Shown here one piece after another: positions 43,940 to 53,693 of a stretch of 64,000 nt of DNA. Within the stretch, counting starts at the first letter, position 1. Every line of letters starts with the position of its first letter. Location: assembly GCF_900106765.1 (NCBI RefSeq), contig NZ_FNNG01000001.1:415366-479365 (forward strand), given 5' to 3'. Position numbers and translations under genes: made by a program. This DNA is from Tepidimicrobium xylanilyticum (GTDB taxonomy: Bacteria; Bacillota; Clostridia; Tissierellales; Tepidimicrobiaceae). The notes beneath the pieces are model-generated. The model did not search any database. It was not told the origin of the DNA and saw only the letters and a list, made by a program, of their open reading frames with translations.

Positions 43940-46225
43940 ATGGTCAAACTCGTTTTAAATCGAAAGTTGGCAAAAAACCTTCTATATTCCTTAATAGTTT
44001 TCTCCTTAGCCTATCTATTTGGGATGCCTATTGGAATAAAACTCAATATATTTTCCCAGTTGCTTATGGTGACTTTAATAAGCACCCTAGTAAGCTTTTT
44101 CATACTTAATCCACTATCAATCTATTTTCTAATCTTCCTAACCTTTATATCCACAATAATAGTGAGTCGATTTTTTCCCTCCTGTATGAAAGTTTTTATA
44201 GAAAAGACTACCCATCTATTTAGCAACATATACTATCACATAAGGGATTTAAAAGTAATAGCCCCAGAAAATAGGCTCCCATTCTGGGGAATCCTCATAA
44301 TTTTGCTATCAATATATACTGGAATGATAATACTAAAGAATAGAAAAACAACCTTCCTATTACCCCTCTATATTGGCGGTTTTCTATATTATTGGTATTT
44401 GTATTATGATCAGGCCTATTGGATGATGGCTTTGTTTCTCTTTTTATTCTTAATCCTGTTGGGATTGGAAAGATACTTCAAAGAAATAAATGGAATTAAG
44501 TTTAAAAATAATATAGACTTCGAAAAACTTTATAACCTCTGGTCTAAAACCACTTTAAAATATGGAATAATTATTGTAATGCTTTCTCTAATAATTCCCA
44601 AGAGCTCCTATTCTATTCATTGGCCTTGGTTGGAAAATAGGATAGAAAGCTTTTTCCCTGGTATTATTAATTTACGCTCAACCAACACCCAAAGCAAAAA
44701 ATATATCAAAGCTGGGTTGTTCGATTTTTCGAAAACTGGATTCCAAAAGGAATCTTCAAGATTAGGAGGTCCAGTAGTCTTAGACAACACCTTAGTAATG
44801 ACCATCTATGGGGAAGGTCCCTTCTATTTAAGGGGAAATATAAAGCATATGTACACAGGATATTCCTGGGTAAAGGTACAGAATATTAAGGAAAGTTTTA
44901 AATTAGGTGAAGATTTCAGCAAAATTCCTCTGGAGATAAAGAAAAGATACTTCAACAGTACTTCTATAAAAATTACCTATGAATCCTTTGCATCTCAGAC
45001 CCTATTCAGTCCCTATAAAGGATATATTGTAAACTTTGAGGATAATGCCCATAATATAGAGGTAGATTACGATGGAGAACTGTTTTTCCCTCCAGGGGTT
45101 TATTCGAAAGAAAGCTATAAATTAGAGGTATTAACGCCCCTTAATTACAATAGTTTAATCGACTTAGGAATAGATGAAAAAAGAGAAAACCTACCAAACC
45201 TATCCCTCTATCTACAAATACCAGAGGACAAGATTACAGCCGAAACAGTTGAGTTGGTAAAGGAAATAGTAAAGGATAAGGAAACAGACTTAGAAAAGGC
45301 TTTAGCTTTAGAAGACTATCTTAGGAATAATTATAACTACAATTTAGAAGTAAAAGAAGTTCCAATAAACCAAGAATTCATACACCATTTCCTATTTGAA
45401 AGTAAAGAAGGATACTGTACCTATTTCGCCACTGCCCTAGCCATAATGCTTAGAATTGAAGGAATTCCTACTAGATACGTAGAAGGATATTTAGCCCATG
45501 AATCCATAGATAAAGGAATCTATCAAGTTAAAAATAGCCATGCTCACGCTTGGGTAGAAGCCTTTATAGAACCCATAGGCTGGATGACCTTAGACCCTAC
45601 ACCTGCTTATCCTCCAATAGATAGAACTAACACTAGTCCTGCAATAGAAACCGAAACAATGGAAAGACTCCCGGAAGACTTTGACGTTTTAGATAAAAGC
45701 CTTTGGGTCAACTTGGAAATCTCCCGAGGGGAAATAAATGGCGATTTAAAAGAAAGCAAAATCCAAAACAACACTTCTAAAAATAGATGGTATAAGCATA
45801 TAAAGAATTTACCAACTATACTAATGAGTTTAATCCTATTTGCTATGACTATGAAATTGATAACAAGATATTTAAAGATTAAAATTAAAAATGCTAGAGT
45901 AAAAAAACTACCGAATAAAGAGAGGGTCATCTACCTTTATGATGAAATAGTTAGACTAGCAGGTTTAATGGGATGCAGTCAGGAAAGCGGAGAAACTCAT
46001 TATGAATACGCCAATAGGCTTCACTACAATTACAATCTATTTACTGCAGAAAAGGATATAAGGGAAATTACGGGAATATTCGTAAGGAATAAATATGGTA
46101 ATTTTCCTACTACAAATGAAGATGTAATAGAGCTTGAAAGATATAAAGATACTATAGCAGCTAGAATTAAGAGACACATTGGTATTAAAGATTATTACTA
46201 TGGTATATACTTTAAAAGGAACTAG
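43940..46225 (+). CDS. Transglutaminase-like membrane protein (TgpA type)
   Basis: A 761-residue protein. It has five or six N-terminal membrane helices (1-220), an extracellular transglutaminase-like domain (about 430-560) and one helix near 625 before a cytoplasmic tail (DUF4129-like). The catalytic triad is visible: Cys in KEGYCTYFATALA, His in NSHAHAWVEAF and Asp in WMTLDPTP. Its start follows GGAGGG within the DUF58 gene end. The MoxR, DUF58, TgpA trio is widespread; the transglutaminase probably cross-links or cleaves envelope proteins. A terminator follows. Confidence 0.92.
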   Translation: MVKLVLNRKLAKNLLYSLIVFSLAYLFGMPIGIKLNIFSQLLMVTLISTLVSFFILNPLSIYFLIFLTFISTIIVSRFFPSCMKVFIEKTTHLFSNIYYHIRDLKVIAPENRLPFWGILIILLSIYTGMIILKNRKTTFLLPLYIGGFLYYWYLYYDQAYWMMALFLFLFLILLGLERYFKEINGIKFKNNIDFEKLYNLWSKTTLKYGIIIVMLSLIIPKSSYSIHWPWLENRIESFFPGIINLRSTNTQSKKYIKAGLFDFSKTGFQKESSRLGGPVVLDNTLVMTIYGEGPFYLRGNIKHMYTGYSWVKVQNIKESFKLGEDFSKIPLEIKKRYFNSTSIKITYESFASQTLFSPYKGYIVNFEDNAHNIEVDYDGELFFPPGVYSKESYKLEVLTPLNYNSLIDLGIDEKRENLPNLSLYLQIPEDKITAETVELVKEIVKDKETDLEKALALEDYLRNNYNYNLEVKEVPINQEFIHHFLFESKEGYCTYFATALAIMLRIEGIPTRYVEGYLAHESIDKGIYQVKNSHAHAWVEAFIEPIGWMTLDPTPAYPPIDRTNTSPAIETETMERLPEDFDVLDKSLWVNLEISRGEINGDLKESKIQNNTSKNRWYKHIKNLPTILMSLILFAMTMKLITRYLKIKIKNARVKKLPNKERVIYLYDEIVRLAGLMGCSQESGETHYEYANRLHYNYNLFTAEKDIREITGIFVRNKYGNFPTTNEDVIELERYKDTIAARIKRHIGIKDYYYGIYFKRN

Positions 46226-46245
46226 CATTAATAGCTGGTTCCTTT
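46215..46245 (+). terminator. Intrinsic terminator of the moxR operon
   Basis: AAAGGAACTAGC pairs with GCTGGTTCCTTT (one G-T pair) across seven bases, followed by ATTTTAC. The stop codon of the transglutaminase gene lies in the stem. Confidence 0.8.
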
Positions 46246-46363
46246 ATTTTACATATTAACATTTTTTCATAAAGAAATATCTAGTATTGATAATTTTTAT
46301 TGGATTTGGTGCTGGTTCTATGCTAATCTAAACTAGGATAGGAATTTGAAAGGAGAGATGTTA

Positions 46364-47293
46364 ATGGAAGGCATATTAAAAAAGTTGCCATTGCCTGCAG
46401 TGGCCTTGTTCTTGGCTTTAGCAGCTACAGGCAACCTAGTAGCATCCTATGGTGATACTTATAGGAACACATTTGGAATCATTGCAGGAATCTTCTTCAT
46501 TTTATTACTTATTAAGATTATAAAATATTCAAATAAGGTTAGGGAAGAATTAGATAACCCTGTAATTGCTAGCGTTTTTCCTGCCTTTTCCATGGGTATT
46601 ATGCTTATTGCCACCTACATTAAACCATTAGTACCGTCATTAGGTTTTATTGTATGGATTATAGGATTGATTTTACACATTATATTGATCCTTTATTTTT
46701 CCAAAAAGTTTCTGCTTAACTTCAATATTAAAAAAATATTTCCAAGTTGGTACATCGTCTATGTTGGAATCGTAGTAGGAGCTGTAACTGCACCAGCATT
46801 CGATATGGCACATATAGGGAGAATGGTATTCTGGTTTGGTTTTATATCCTATTTAATATTACTACCAATTATTTTTTATAGAGTCCTTAAAGTAAAGGAA
46901 ATTCCAGAGCCAGCATCACCTACGATAGTAATTTTGGCAGCACCTGCTAGCCTTTGTTTAGCAGGATATATGAACTCATTCCAAGATAAGAATATATCCC
47001 TAGTTTGGTTGTTATTATTTTTATCTCAAATTACTTTATTATATGTATTAACTCAACTTCCTAGATTATTAAAACTCCCCTTTTATCCAAGTTATTCCGC
47101 CTTTACATTCCCACTGGTTATCAGCGGAATATCAATAAAATTGACCAATGGCTTTTTAATAAATACCGGAAGGGAAATAGCTATTCTAAAATACTTAGTA
47201 AAATTTGAAGAAATTTTAGCAGTAGTCATGGTTCTCTATGTACTCTTGAGATATATTGGATTCTTATTTTCTACAACTGAAAAGGCTAAATAA
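46364..47293 (+). CDS. TDT-family transporter (TehA/SLAC1-like)
   Basis: A 309-residue membrane protein with about ten helices. It resembles the tellurite-resistance/dicarboxylate transporter family: KLPLPAVALFLALAATGNLVASYG at the start, PSWYIVYVGIVVGAVTAPAF and ILAAPASLCLAGYMNSF. Members of this fold include anion channels and malate or sulfite exporters. ATG 46364 lies eight bases after AAAGGAG; an earlier in-frame TTG (46346) precedes that site. It stands alone between two terminators. The substrate is unknown. Confidence 0.85.
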   Translation: MEGILKKLPLPAVALFLALAATGNLVASYGDTYRNTFGIIAGIFFILLLIKIIKYSNKVREELDNPVIASVFPAFSMGIMLIATYIKPLVPSLGFIVWIIGLILHIILILYFSKKFLLNFNIKKIFPSWYIVYVGIVVGAVTAPAFDMAHIGRMVFWFGFISYLILLPIIFYRVLKVKEIPEPASPTIVILAAPASLCLAGYMNSFQDKNISLVWLLLFLSQITLLYVLTQLPRLLKLPFYPSYSAFTFPLVISGISIKLTNGFLINTGREIAILKYLVKFEEILAVVMVLYVLLRYIGFLFSTTEKAK

Positions 47294-47295
47294 GA

Positions 47296-47330
47296 AAAGG
47301 AATGTAGCTAGTTTTTAGCTACATTCCTTT
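47296..47330. terminator. Bidirectional terminator between the TDT and aminotransferase genes
   Basis: A perfect 14-base stem, AAAGGAATGTAGCT with AGCTACATTCCTTT, surrounds AGTTTTT. It lies between convergent stops and can serve both strands. Confidence 0.85.
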
Positions 47331-48492
47331 ATCTATTTAAGATGGATAGCTTTTCAACTCTATTAAAGGCTTCCTCCATTTCTGAAACACCAATAGTTAA
47401 TGCCAACCTGATAAATCCTTCTCCGCACTCCCCAAAGGCTATGCCTGGTATGGTCAAAATATGGGCTTCCTTCAATAGCAGATCGCAAAACTCGGTGCTG
47501 TTTAATCCTGTTTCCTTTATATTGACAAACATGTACATACTTCCCCTAGGAGGTAATGTAGAGAGTTTTGGTATTCGTTTTATCCTATCATAGGCATACA
47601 TCATCCTATTCTTGATTTCGTTTATAATTGGTGGACAGACCTTCTTTCTCAGCCTTAAGGCATGCAAAGCAGCTCTCTGAGAAACAGAAGGAGCTGTAAA
47701 GACGTTGTTTTCGTTAATATCCTTCACGGTATCGACTATAAAATCAGGAGCCAATATATACCCAATTCTCCATCCAGTCATAGCAAAATTCTTTGAAAAA
47801 GAAGAAATGGTAATAGTCCTCTCCCTCATTCCTCCAAGGGAAACCATTGGAATAAAAGGTTCCTCAAAACTAAATTCAGTATACACATCATCAGCTATAA
47901 CTATCAAATCATATTTTTTTGCAATCATGGCAATTTCCTGCATAGTCCTCCTATTATAGCATGTACCTGTAGGATTATGAGGAGTATTAACTATTATAGC
48001 CTTAGTCCTGTTGGTTATTAGCCGTTCCAACCTTTCCACATTTATTTCAAACATCTCTTCTTCATAGGTTGGCAAAAATACAGGCTTTCCTCTAGCCAAT
48101 TTAATCTGCTGAGGATAGGGAGTAAAATAGGGATCAGGAATTATTACCTCATCTTCATCATCTAATATTGCTTCTAAAACCAGCCACATTGCATGACATC
48201 CACTGGTAGTAACCATTATCTCTTCCCGCTTAATATCTAATCCATATTCCTCTTTATAGAATTTAGTAATTTCATCCCTTAGCTCTGGGTCCCCATAAGA
48301 ATCAGTATAATGGGTATGGCCTTTTTTAGCATCTTCCATAGCTAAATCGATTATCGGTTCAGGGGTGTTAAAATCTGGATCTCCCAAACTAAAATTGATA
48401 ATATCGTCGAATTTTTCAAAAAGGCTTACGCTTTCTCCCATTGGTGTGGTAATTGAATTCCAATACCTTTTAGATATAAATCTATGCTTCAT
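47329..48492 (-). CDS. Class I/II pyridoxal-phosphate aminotransferase
   Basis: A 387-residue fold-type I aminotransferase. The PLP lysine is in TISSFSKNFAMTGWRIGYI. IVNTPHNPTGTCYNRRTM and VIADDVYTEFSFEE carry the PLP-contacting asparagine and aspartate-tyrosine. FIRLALTIGVSEMEEAFNRV provides the C-terminal substrate-binding arginine. The sequence is aspartate/aromatic aminotransferase-like, but the amino donor cannot be fixed. It is transcribed alone, divergent from the YjiH-type gene. Confidence 0.9.
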   Translation of the reverse strand: MKHRFISKRYWNSITTPMGESVSLFEKFDDIINFSLGDPDFNTPEPIIDLAMEDAKKGHTHYTDSYGDPELRDEITKFYKEEYGLDIKREEIMVTTSGCHAMWLVLEAILDDEDEVIIPDPYFTPYPQQIKLARGKPVFLPTYEEEMFEINVERLERLITNRTKAIIVNTPHNPTGTCYNRRTMQEIAMIAKKYDLIVIADDVYTEFSFEEPFIPMVSLGGMRERTITISSFSKNFAMTGWRIGYILAPDFIVDTVKDINENNVFTAPSVSQRAALHALRLRKKVCPPIINEIKNRMMYAYDRIKRIPKLSTLPPRGSMYMFVNIKETGLNSTEFCDLLLKEAHILTIPGIAFGECGEGFIRLALTIGVSEMEEAFNRVEKLSILNR

Positions 48493-48603
48493 TTATCTAC
48501 TCCTTTCTGTATATAAACTAATGTTACCTACTCTGGTTATAATAAGCAATCCGTTTTTCTTACTATCATACAATATAATTTGATTATTGACAAACTCTTT
48601 TTC

Positions 48604-48632
48604 TTGACACTTTTATTTTAGTTCATTATACT
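48604..48632 (+). promoter_or_regulatory. Sigma-A promoter of the YjiH/dehydrogenase operon
   Basis: TTGACA (48604-48609), a 17-base spacer and TATACT (48627-48632) form a near-consensus promoter about 70 bases before the start at 48702. Confidence 0.8.
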
Positions 48633-48701
48633 TAGAATAATAATTTTTTTTAGGGAATCATAGCATGCATAAACTATAGTAAAATGAAAGGAGTAGTATT
48701 T

Positions 48702-50069
48702 ATGAAGGAAGAAAACCTCTATACAAAACCTACAAAGAAACAATTATTAAAATTTATAATCCCTTCAGCAATAGGAATATTCCTTTTTCTGTTTCCCATT
48801 CCATGGAAAGATTCGGTTAACATTCCCTTAGGGGTTATTTCTGATTTCTTTGCAGCCCTCATCAAGCCAGCGGCTTCTCTTGGATTGATGATAGTAATTA
48901 CGATATCTGCACTCTTTAGTTTAATAACCTATCTATTTAAACCTAAATTTATTATGGATAATAAATTGCTATCAAAGCTATTTGTTACATCACCAGCTTA
49001 TATTATTACTCGCATATTAGGTTCAATAGTGACAATAATGTGCTACTTCCAAGTTGGTCCTGAAGTAATCATTTCTCCAGATACAGGAGGAACCATGATG
49101 GGGTTATTAGAAACCTTAGTGGCTTGGTTCTTCGCAGCATCTTTTTTAATGCCATTTTTGATGGACTATGGACTTTTAGAATTGGTTGGTACAATACTTA
49201 GGGATTTTACAAGACCTCTTTTTAAAATTCCTGGCAGAGCTACTATCGATTTGCTTGCTTCTTGGGTTGGAAACTGCAACGTAGGCGTTGTATTGACATC
49301 CCAGCAGTATGAAAAGGGTTATTATACGGCAAGGGAAGCCATTACCATTGCTACCTGTTTTTCTGCTGTATCATTGCCATTTTGTCTTGTAATTGCAGCT
49401 ATGTTAGGGGTAGATGATAAGTTTATACCCTTCTATGCTATTTTATGCATAACGGGAGTATTAAGCGTTGTAATAATGACTAGAATCCCTCCATTAAACA
49501 GATACCCAGATGAATATTACCCACTAGTAGGTAAACAAATTCAGGAGGAAGAACCAGAAGGAATTAAAAAAACTCAATGGGGCTTAAAATTGGCTGTAGA
49601 AAAGGCAGAAAAAGGCCTTAACATAAAACAAATACTCTATAACGGCGTAGAGACTTGGTTAGGAATAGTATTCTCCCTGACTCCAATAGTAATGTCCTTT
49701 GGCACATTAGCACTAGTCCTTGCCACCTATACTCCAGCTTTCGACTGGCTTTCCTTGCCCTTTGGATACTACTTGAAATTATTAGGACTGGAAGAAGCCT
49801 TTAAAGCAGCACCTGCTACAATCGTTGGATTTGCAGATATGTTCATACCTGCCATATTAGCAGCAAACATAGCTTCCTATAAGACTCGATTCGTAATAGG
49901 AATACTATCATTAGTTCAAATAATCTATATGACTGAAGTCGGCACCCTCATTATGACTTCTAAAATGCCCATAGGATTTAAAGGGCTATTAGCTATTTTC
50001 ATAGAAAAAACTATTATTTCCCTCCCAATCATCGTACTACTAACTAACCTATTTGGTATAACGGGATAA
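48702..50069 (+). CDS. YjiH-family membrane protein (Gate domain)
   Basis: A 455-residue membrane protein with about ten helices and two nucleoside-recognition (Gate)-like modules. Conserved parts are PFLMDYGLLELVGTILRDFTRPLF, IDLLASWVGNCNVGVVLTSQQYEKGYYTAREA and IVGFADMFIPAILAANI. YjiH proteins are putative transporters with no firm substrate. The ATG at 48702 lies eight bases after AAAGGAG; the frame from 48684 starts before that site. It shares a transcript with the 2-hydroxyacid dehydrogenase. A paralogue lies at 51.1 kb. Confidence 0.85.
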   Translation: MKEENLYTKPTKKQLLKFIIPSAIGIFLFLFPIPWKDSVNIPLGVISDFFAALIKPAASLGLMIVITISALFSLITYLFKPKFIMDNKLLSKLFVTSPAYIITRILGSIVTIMCYFQVGPEVIISPDTGGTMMGLLETLVAWFFAASFLMPFLMDYGLLELVGTILRDFTRPLFKIPGRATIDLLASWVGNCNVGVVLTSQQYEKGYYTAREAITIATCFSAVSLPFCLVIAAMLGVDDKFIPFYAILCITGVLSVVIMTRIPPLNRYPDEYYPLVGKQIQEEEPEGIKKTQWGLKLAVEKAEKGLNIKQILYNGVETWLGIVFSLTPIVMSFGTLALVLATYTPAFDWLSLPFGYYLKLLGLEEAFKAAPATIVGFADMFIPAILAANIASYKTRFVIGILSLVQIIYMTEVGTLIMTSKMPIGFKGLLAIFIEKTIISLPIIVLLTNLFGITG

Positions 50070-50090
50070 TATTTTATAAGGAGGAATAGA

Positions 50091-51092
50091 ATGGAAAGAC
50101 ATAACGTGTATTTTGGTGGCGTTCCCGGAATGAGCCAAAGCCAGATAATGGATATGGAAAGGGAATTAAAAAAGGAAATTCCAAATATCAATTACACCTT
50201 TTTTGGTGAAGAAGTACTTTCATCGGAGGAATTCATTCAAAGATGCCATGATGCGGAAATCATCATTACCTGGGACCAGATAATGGATGAAAAAATATAT
50301 TCTTCACTAAAGAATTTAAAAGCCTATTGTGCTGCCAGCATAGGTTATGATGGAGCCAATGTGGAACTGGCAGAAAAATATAAAGTAATAGTTACAAATG
50401 CAGGTAATTACTGTATAGAAGAAGTTGCAACCCACACAATAGCACTAATACTGGCCTGCAATAGGAAATTAAAATTGATGAATGAAAGCGTCATGAGGGG
50501 TATTTGGAACAGCGGTATTGGAGATCCAATAAAAAGATTTTCAGAGACTACAGTAGGATTATATGGTTTTGGAGCCATTGGGCAGAAGGTGGCAGAATGT
50601 TTAAAGGTTTTCGGCTGCAAGGTCATTGCAACAGACCCCTTTGCCAATTTAGAAAAGGCAAGAAGCTTAAATGTTGAAATAGTCGATTTAGAAAGCTTAG
50701 CAAGGGAATCGGATTATATTTCCATCCACGCTCCCCTGTTAGAGAGCACTAAATACACATTTAACAGAGAGCTCTTTAATATTATGAAAGACTCGGTATG
50801 CATTATAAATACCTCAAGGGGAAAAATAATAAAGCTGGAAGATTTATATGAAGCCTTACACAATGGGAAGGTATCCTTTGTTGCCTTAGATGTCCTCGAA
50901 AACGAACCTCCAATGGAGTTGGAGAAAAAGATCATAGAACACCCTAACGCCATCGTAACTCCCCATGCCGCCTTTAGCTCCACTGCTGCTTCAAGAGACC
51001 AAATTGCAAATACGGTACAGTGCGTCAAAAAAATCATAAACGGGGAATTACCTGACTTCATTGTAAACCCTAGTGTCATCAATAAACTATAA
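50091..51092 (+). CDS. D-isomer-specific 2-hydroxyacid dehydrogenase
   Basis: A 333-residue NAD-dependent dehydrogenase. The Rossmann motif is GLYGFGAIGQKVAECLKVFGCKVIATDP. The catalytic residues are Arg in INTSRGKIIK, Glu in VLENEPPMELE and His in VTPHAAFSS. The family reduces 2-oxoacids or oxidises D-2-hydroxyacids (for example phosphoglycerate or lactate). With no serine-pathway neighbours, SerA activity is not implied. The gene is 21 bases after a YjiH-type gene in the same transcript, hinting that the transporter carries its substrate. Confidence 0.9.
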   Translation: MERHNVYFGGVPGMSQSQIMDMERELKKEIPNINYTFFGEEVLSSEEFIQRCHDAEIIITWDQIMDEKIYSSLKNLKAYCAASIGYDGANVELAEKYKVIVTNAGNYCIEEVATHTIALILACNRKLKLMNESVMRGIWNSGIGDPIKRFSETTVGLYGFGAIGQKVAECLKVFGCKVIATDPFANLEKARSLNVEIVDLESLARESDYISIHAPLLESTKYTFNRELFNIMKDSVCIINTSRGKIIKLEDLYEALHNGKVSFVALDVLENEPPMELEKKIIEHPNAIVTPHAAFSSTAASRDQIANTVQCVKKIINGELPDFIVNPSVINKL

Positions 51093-51097
51093 GTAAT

Positions 51098-51125
51098 AAA
51101 GCCATTCCTAAAAGGGAATGGCTTT
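51098..51125. terminator. Bidirectional terminator between the dehydrogenase and second YjiH gene
   Basis: AAAGCCATTCC pairs with GGAATGGCTTT across a six-base loop. It lies between convergent stops, with TTTATC on the plus side. Confidence 0.85.
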
Positions 51126-51130
51126 TATCA

Positions 51131-52492
51131 TTAAAATATTAAATGAGCGATTATGGCTACAATAGGCAAAGTAATTAAGGTCCTCTCAATAAATATTATA
51201 AATAGCTCCCCTAAAGACACTGGAATCTTTGAGCCTAATATTACTGCTCCCACCTCTGATAGATATACTAATTGGGTAACGGATACTGCCGCCACAACAA
51301 AGCGAGTCATCTCATTTGGAATAGTAGCTCCAATTACTGAAGGCAGAAACATGTCTGCAAAACCAACTACCATAGTCTGGGAAGCCTCTACTGCATAAGG
51401 CACCCTTAATAGATTAAGCAATGGAATAAATGGCTTTCCCAACCACACAAATACAGGAGTAGCTTCAGCAATTATAAGTGCTATAGTACCAAAGGCCATT
51501 ATTACGGGCATCACTCCCATCCACATATCTAAAACGGTTGTAATTCCATTTGTAACAAAATGTTTAACATTCATACTTTGTTCTGCCCTATTAATAGCTA
51601 AATGAGTACCCCATGAAATGGTTGTAAATCCATCAGGAATATCTTCTCCAAGATCCCTTTTAAGCCCCGTAAAATAATCATCTTTTTTTCTAGATAAAGG
51701 TGGAACCCTTGGTATGATAATGGCTGCAATTACACTAGCAAGGGTTACTGCCAAATAATAAGGACCAAATAGGTGGGCTAAACCTACCTGGTTTAATACT
51801 ACTAGACAAAAAGTAATGGATACTGCAGAGAAGGTAGTAGCAATAACGGAAGCTTCCTTAGTAGTATAATATCCCTCTTCATACTGCTTATTGGTTATAA
51901 CTACACCAATGGTGCCATCCCCCACCCAGGAAGCAATACAGTCTATAGCAGAACGTCCTGGTAATTGGAATATTGGCCTCATTACAGGAGTTATCATCGC
52001 ACCAATAAACTCCAATAGTCCAAAATTTGTTAAAAAGGGTAATATGAATCCAGCAAAAAAAAATATGGAAAATAGCCCCAAAATCAAATCGTAGAGTATT
52101 AATCCTCCAGTATCCTCAGACCATATATATTCAGGTCCTATCTTGAAATACACCAAAAAGGTAAGTATAACTCCAACTACTCTAGCTGCAATCCAAAAGT
52201 CCGATATGCTAAATAGTGATTTTAAAAACTCATTATTCTCAATAAATGCAGGTTTAAAAAATCTGTAAATGACAGCCATAATTCCAGATAAAGCTATGAT
52301 AACTAAAATAATGGTAGGTAAAATAGGTTCTAGCAAACCCGTCAGCGTACTTGCCAATAAAGCAACTAGTATAGTAGTTTGACCTTCAACTTTTAATGGG
52401 AACATCAAAAGAAGTACACCTATAACTGAAGGCACAATAAATTTTAAATAGTCGCTTACTGTAAATCTTCTCCTTTCAAAGGAATTATGCAT
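51131..52492 (-). CDS. YjiH-family membrane protein (second copy)
   Basis: A 453-residue paralogue of the protein at 48.7 kb, with the same architecture and matching blocks: PFLTNFGLLEFIGAMITPVMRPIF, IDCIASWVGDGTIGVVITNKQYEEGYYTTKEA and VVGFADMFLPSVIGATI. The two copies face each other across the dehydrogenase gene. An inverted repeat lies about 30-58 bases upstream of its start. The transported compound is unknown. Confidence 0.85.
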   Translation of the reverse strand: MHNSFERRRFTVSDYLKFIVPSVIGVLLLMFPLKVEGQTTILVALLASTLTGLLEPILPTIILVIIALSGIMAVIYRFFKPAFIENNEFLKSLFSISDFWIAARVVGVILTFLVYFKIGPEYIWSEDTGGLILYDLILGLFSIFFFAGFILPFLTNFGLLEFIGAMITPVMRPIFQLPGRSAIDCIASWVGDGTIGVVITNKQYEEGYYTTKEASVIATTFSAVSITFCLVVLNQVGLAHLFGPYYLAVTLASVIAAIIIPRVPPLSRKKDDYFTGLKRDLGEDIPDGFTTISWGTHLAINRAEQSMNVKHFVTNGITTVLDMWMGVMPVIMAFGTIALIIAEATPVFVWLGKPFIPLLNLLRVPYAVEASQTMVVGFADMFLPSVIGATIPNEMTRFVVAAVSVTQLVYLSEVGAVILGSKIPVSLGELFIIFIERTLITLPIVAIIAHLIF

Positions 52493-52826
52493 ATAATACC
52501 TCCTTTTATTAATTTTTATGCTGCAAACTTAAAAATAAATTAAGTTTGCAACATTATAAAATTATAATATTCTTTTATTAATAGGTCCTAAAACTATAAA
52601 TACGCCACTAAATAAAAAGGGAGTTCACTGGATTTTTATAGACTTGAAAAGCTCCTTTAAACTCATTACGTGATTTGACAAGATGAAAGCAATTCAATTT
52701 TACTTGTTGAAATATTTATGGAAATATTCCCTTAATTTTGATTATATTGAATATTCAGGTACATTATACATAAAAAATTTTGACGTGTCAATCTCATTTA
52801 CTCTGAAAAAGTTAAACCTAGTCAAC
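52493..52826. promoter_or_regulatory. Intergenic region with inverted repeat upstream of the second YjiH gene
   Basis: 334 bases between the YjiH start and the ula operon end. TGCAAACTTA (52522-52531) and TAAGTTTGCA (52541-52550) form a perfect ten-base inverted repeat with a nine-base spacer. No T-run follows on either strand, so an operator is more likely than a terminator. The rest is AT-rich without a convincing gene. Confidence 0.45.
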
Positions 52827-52846
52827 CTAATGAGGCTGACTAGGTT
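52815..52846 (-). terminator. Intrinsic terminator of the ula-type operon
   Basis: On the minus strand AACCTAGTCA pairs with TGACTAGGTT over a 12-base loop and is followed by TAACTTTTTC. The stem encodes the last residues of the epimerase, and the TAG stop falls in the loop. Confidence 0.8.
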
Positions 52847-53693
52847 CTACCAACTCTATTGCCCTTTTTATTTTTTCTCTTAAGAAACCATTAGCTCCTA
52901 TTATTTTTTCCTTGTAATTTTCTTCACCTTGATACCAAAACTCTCCGGTGAAGATTCTTACTCCTTGTTTTAAAAGGACCGCAATGCAGGGAATATACTC
53001 TGTATGCCCTGTCCCAAAATCCATATTTCTATATACCCCTGTAATGGTTTCCTTTAAATGAGCAGCAAATATATGTCCCTTTCCAGAGTCTATTTCCTCA
53101 ATTATATCCCTCTTGTATAAAACACAAGCATTTTTTAAATTGCCTATATCAGGATAAACCCCTAAATAAGGTGAGTTTATTTCATTAATATAGACCATAG
53201 CCTTCGATATGGTGTCCATAAATTCAGTTTCCATAGTCTCAAAGCCCAGAACTACGCCATAGGAAGCTGCCATATTAACTACTTTTTTTAAATTGTTTCG
53301 GAAGTACTCCCTAGTTTCTTCGTCTCCTTCTTCATAATATACATCATATCCTGCCAATTGTATAATTCTAATCCCTAATTCATCCGCTAGTTTTAAAGCC
53401 TTTTCCATAATTTCTAAACTTTTATTCCTTATATTTTCATCATGGCTACCTAGTGGATATTTCCTATGACCACTTAGACACATAGTCCTTATGAAAAAAT
53501 CCTCTTCCTCCATGGCCTTCTTGATTTCAGAAATTTCTTCTTTTGTGTAATCAAGTCTCTGTAGCTTTTCATCACTTTCATCTATACTAATTTCCATATA
53601 GTCGAATCCAGCTTCCTTGGCTAATCTAAACTTCTCTCTAAAGCTTAAAAAGTTCGGCATAGCTTTCTCGTATATCCCAAGACTTATTCTCAA
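52827..53693 (-). CDS. ulaE: L-xylulose/L-ribulose-5-phosphate 3-epimerase (UlaE-like)
   Basis: A 288-residue TIM-barrel epimerase. It is very close to UlaE/Sga[69 protein letters not shown] and [11 protein letters not shown]. UlaE converts L-xylulose-5-phosphate to L-ribulose-5-phosphate in the ascorbate pathway. It is the last gene of the operon and overlaps the 4-epimerase gene by four bases. Its final residues are written in the terminator stem. Confidence 0.93.
   Translation of the reverse strand: MRISLGIYEKAMPNFLSFREKFRLAKEAGFDYMEISIDESDEKLQRLDYTKEEISEIKKAMEEEDFFIRTMCLSGHRKYPLGSHDENIRNKSLEIMEKALKLADELGIRIIQLAGYDVYYEEGDEETREYFRNNLKKVVNMAASYGVVLGFETMETEFMDTISKAMVYINEINSPYLGVYPDIGNLKNACVLYKRDIIEEIDSGKGHIFAAHLKETITGVYRNMDFGTGHTEYIPCIAVLLKQGVRIFTGEFWYQGEENYKEKIIGANGFLREKIKRAIELVEPSQPH

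Noticed and set aside
50091..51092. SerA, phosphoglycerate dehydrogenase of serine synthesis
   Set aside because: No serC or serB partner and no ACT domain. It is linked to a YjiH transporter, so a general 2-hydroxyacid dehydrogenase call is safer.
52522..52550. Terminator at the ten-base inverted repeat upstream of the second YjiH gene
   Set aside because: No T-run follows on either strand and no gene ends there; an operator is more likely.
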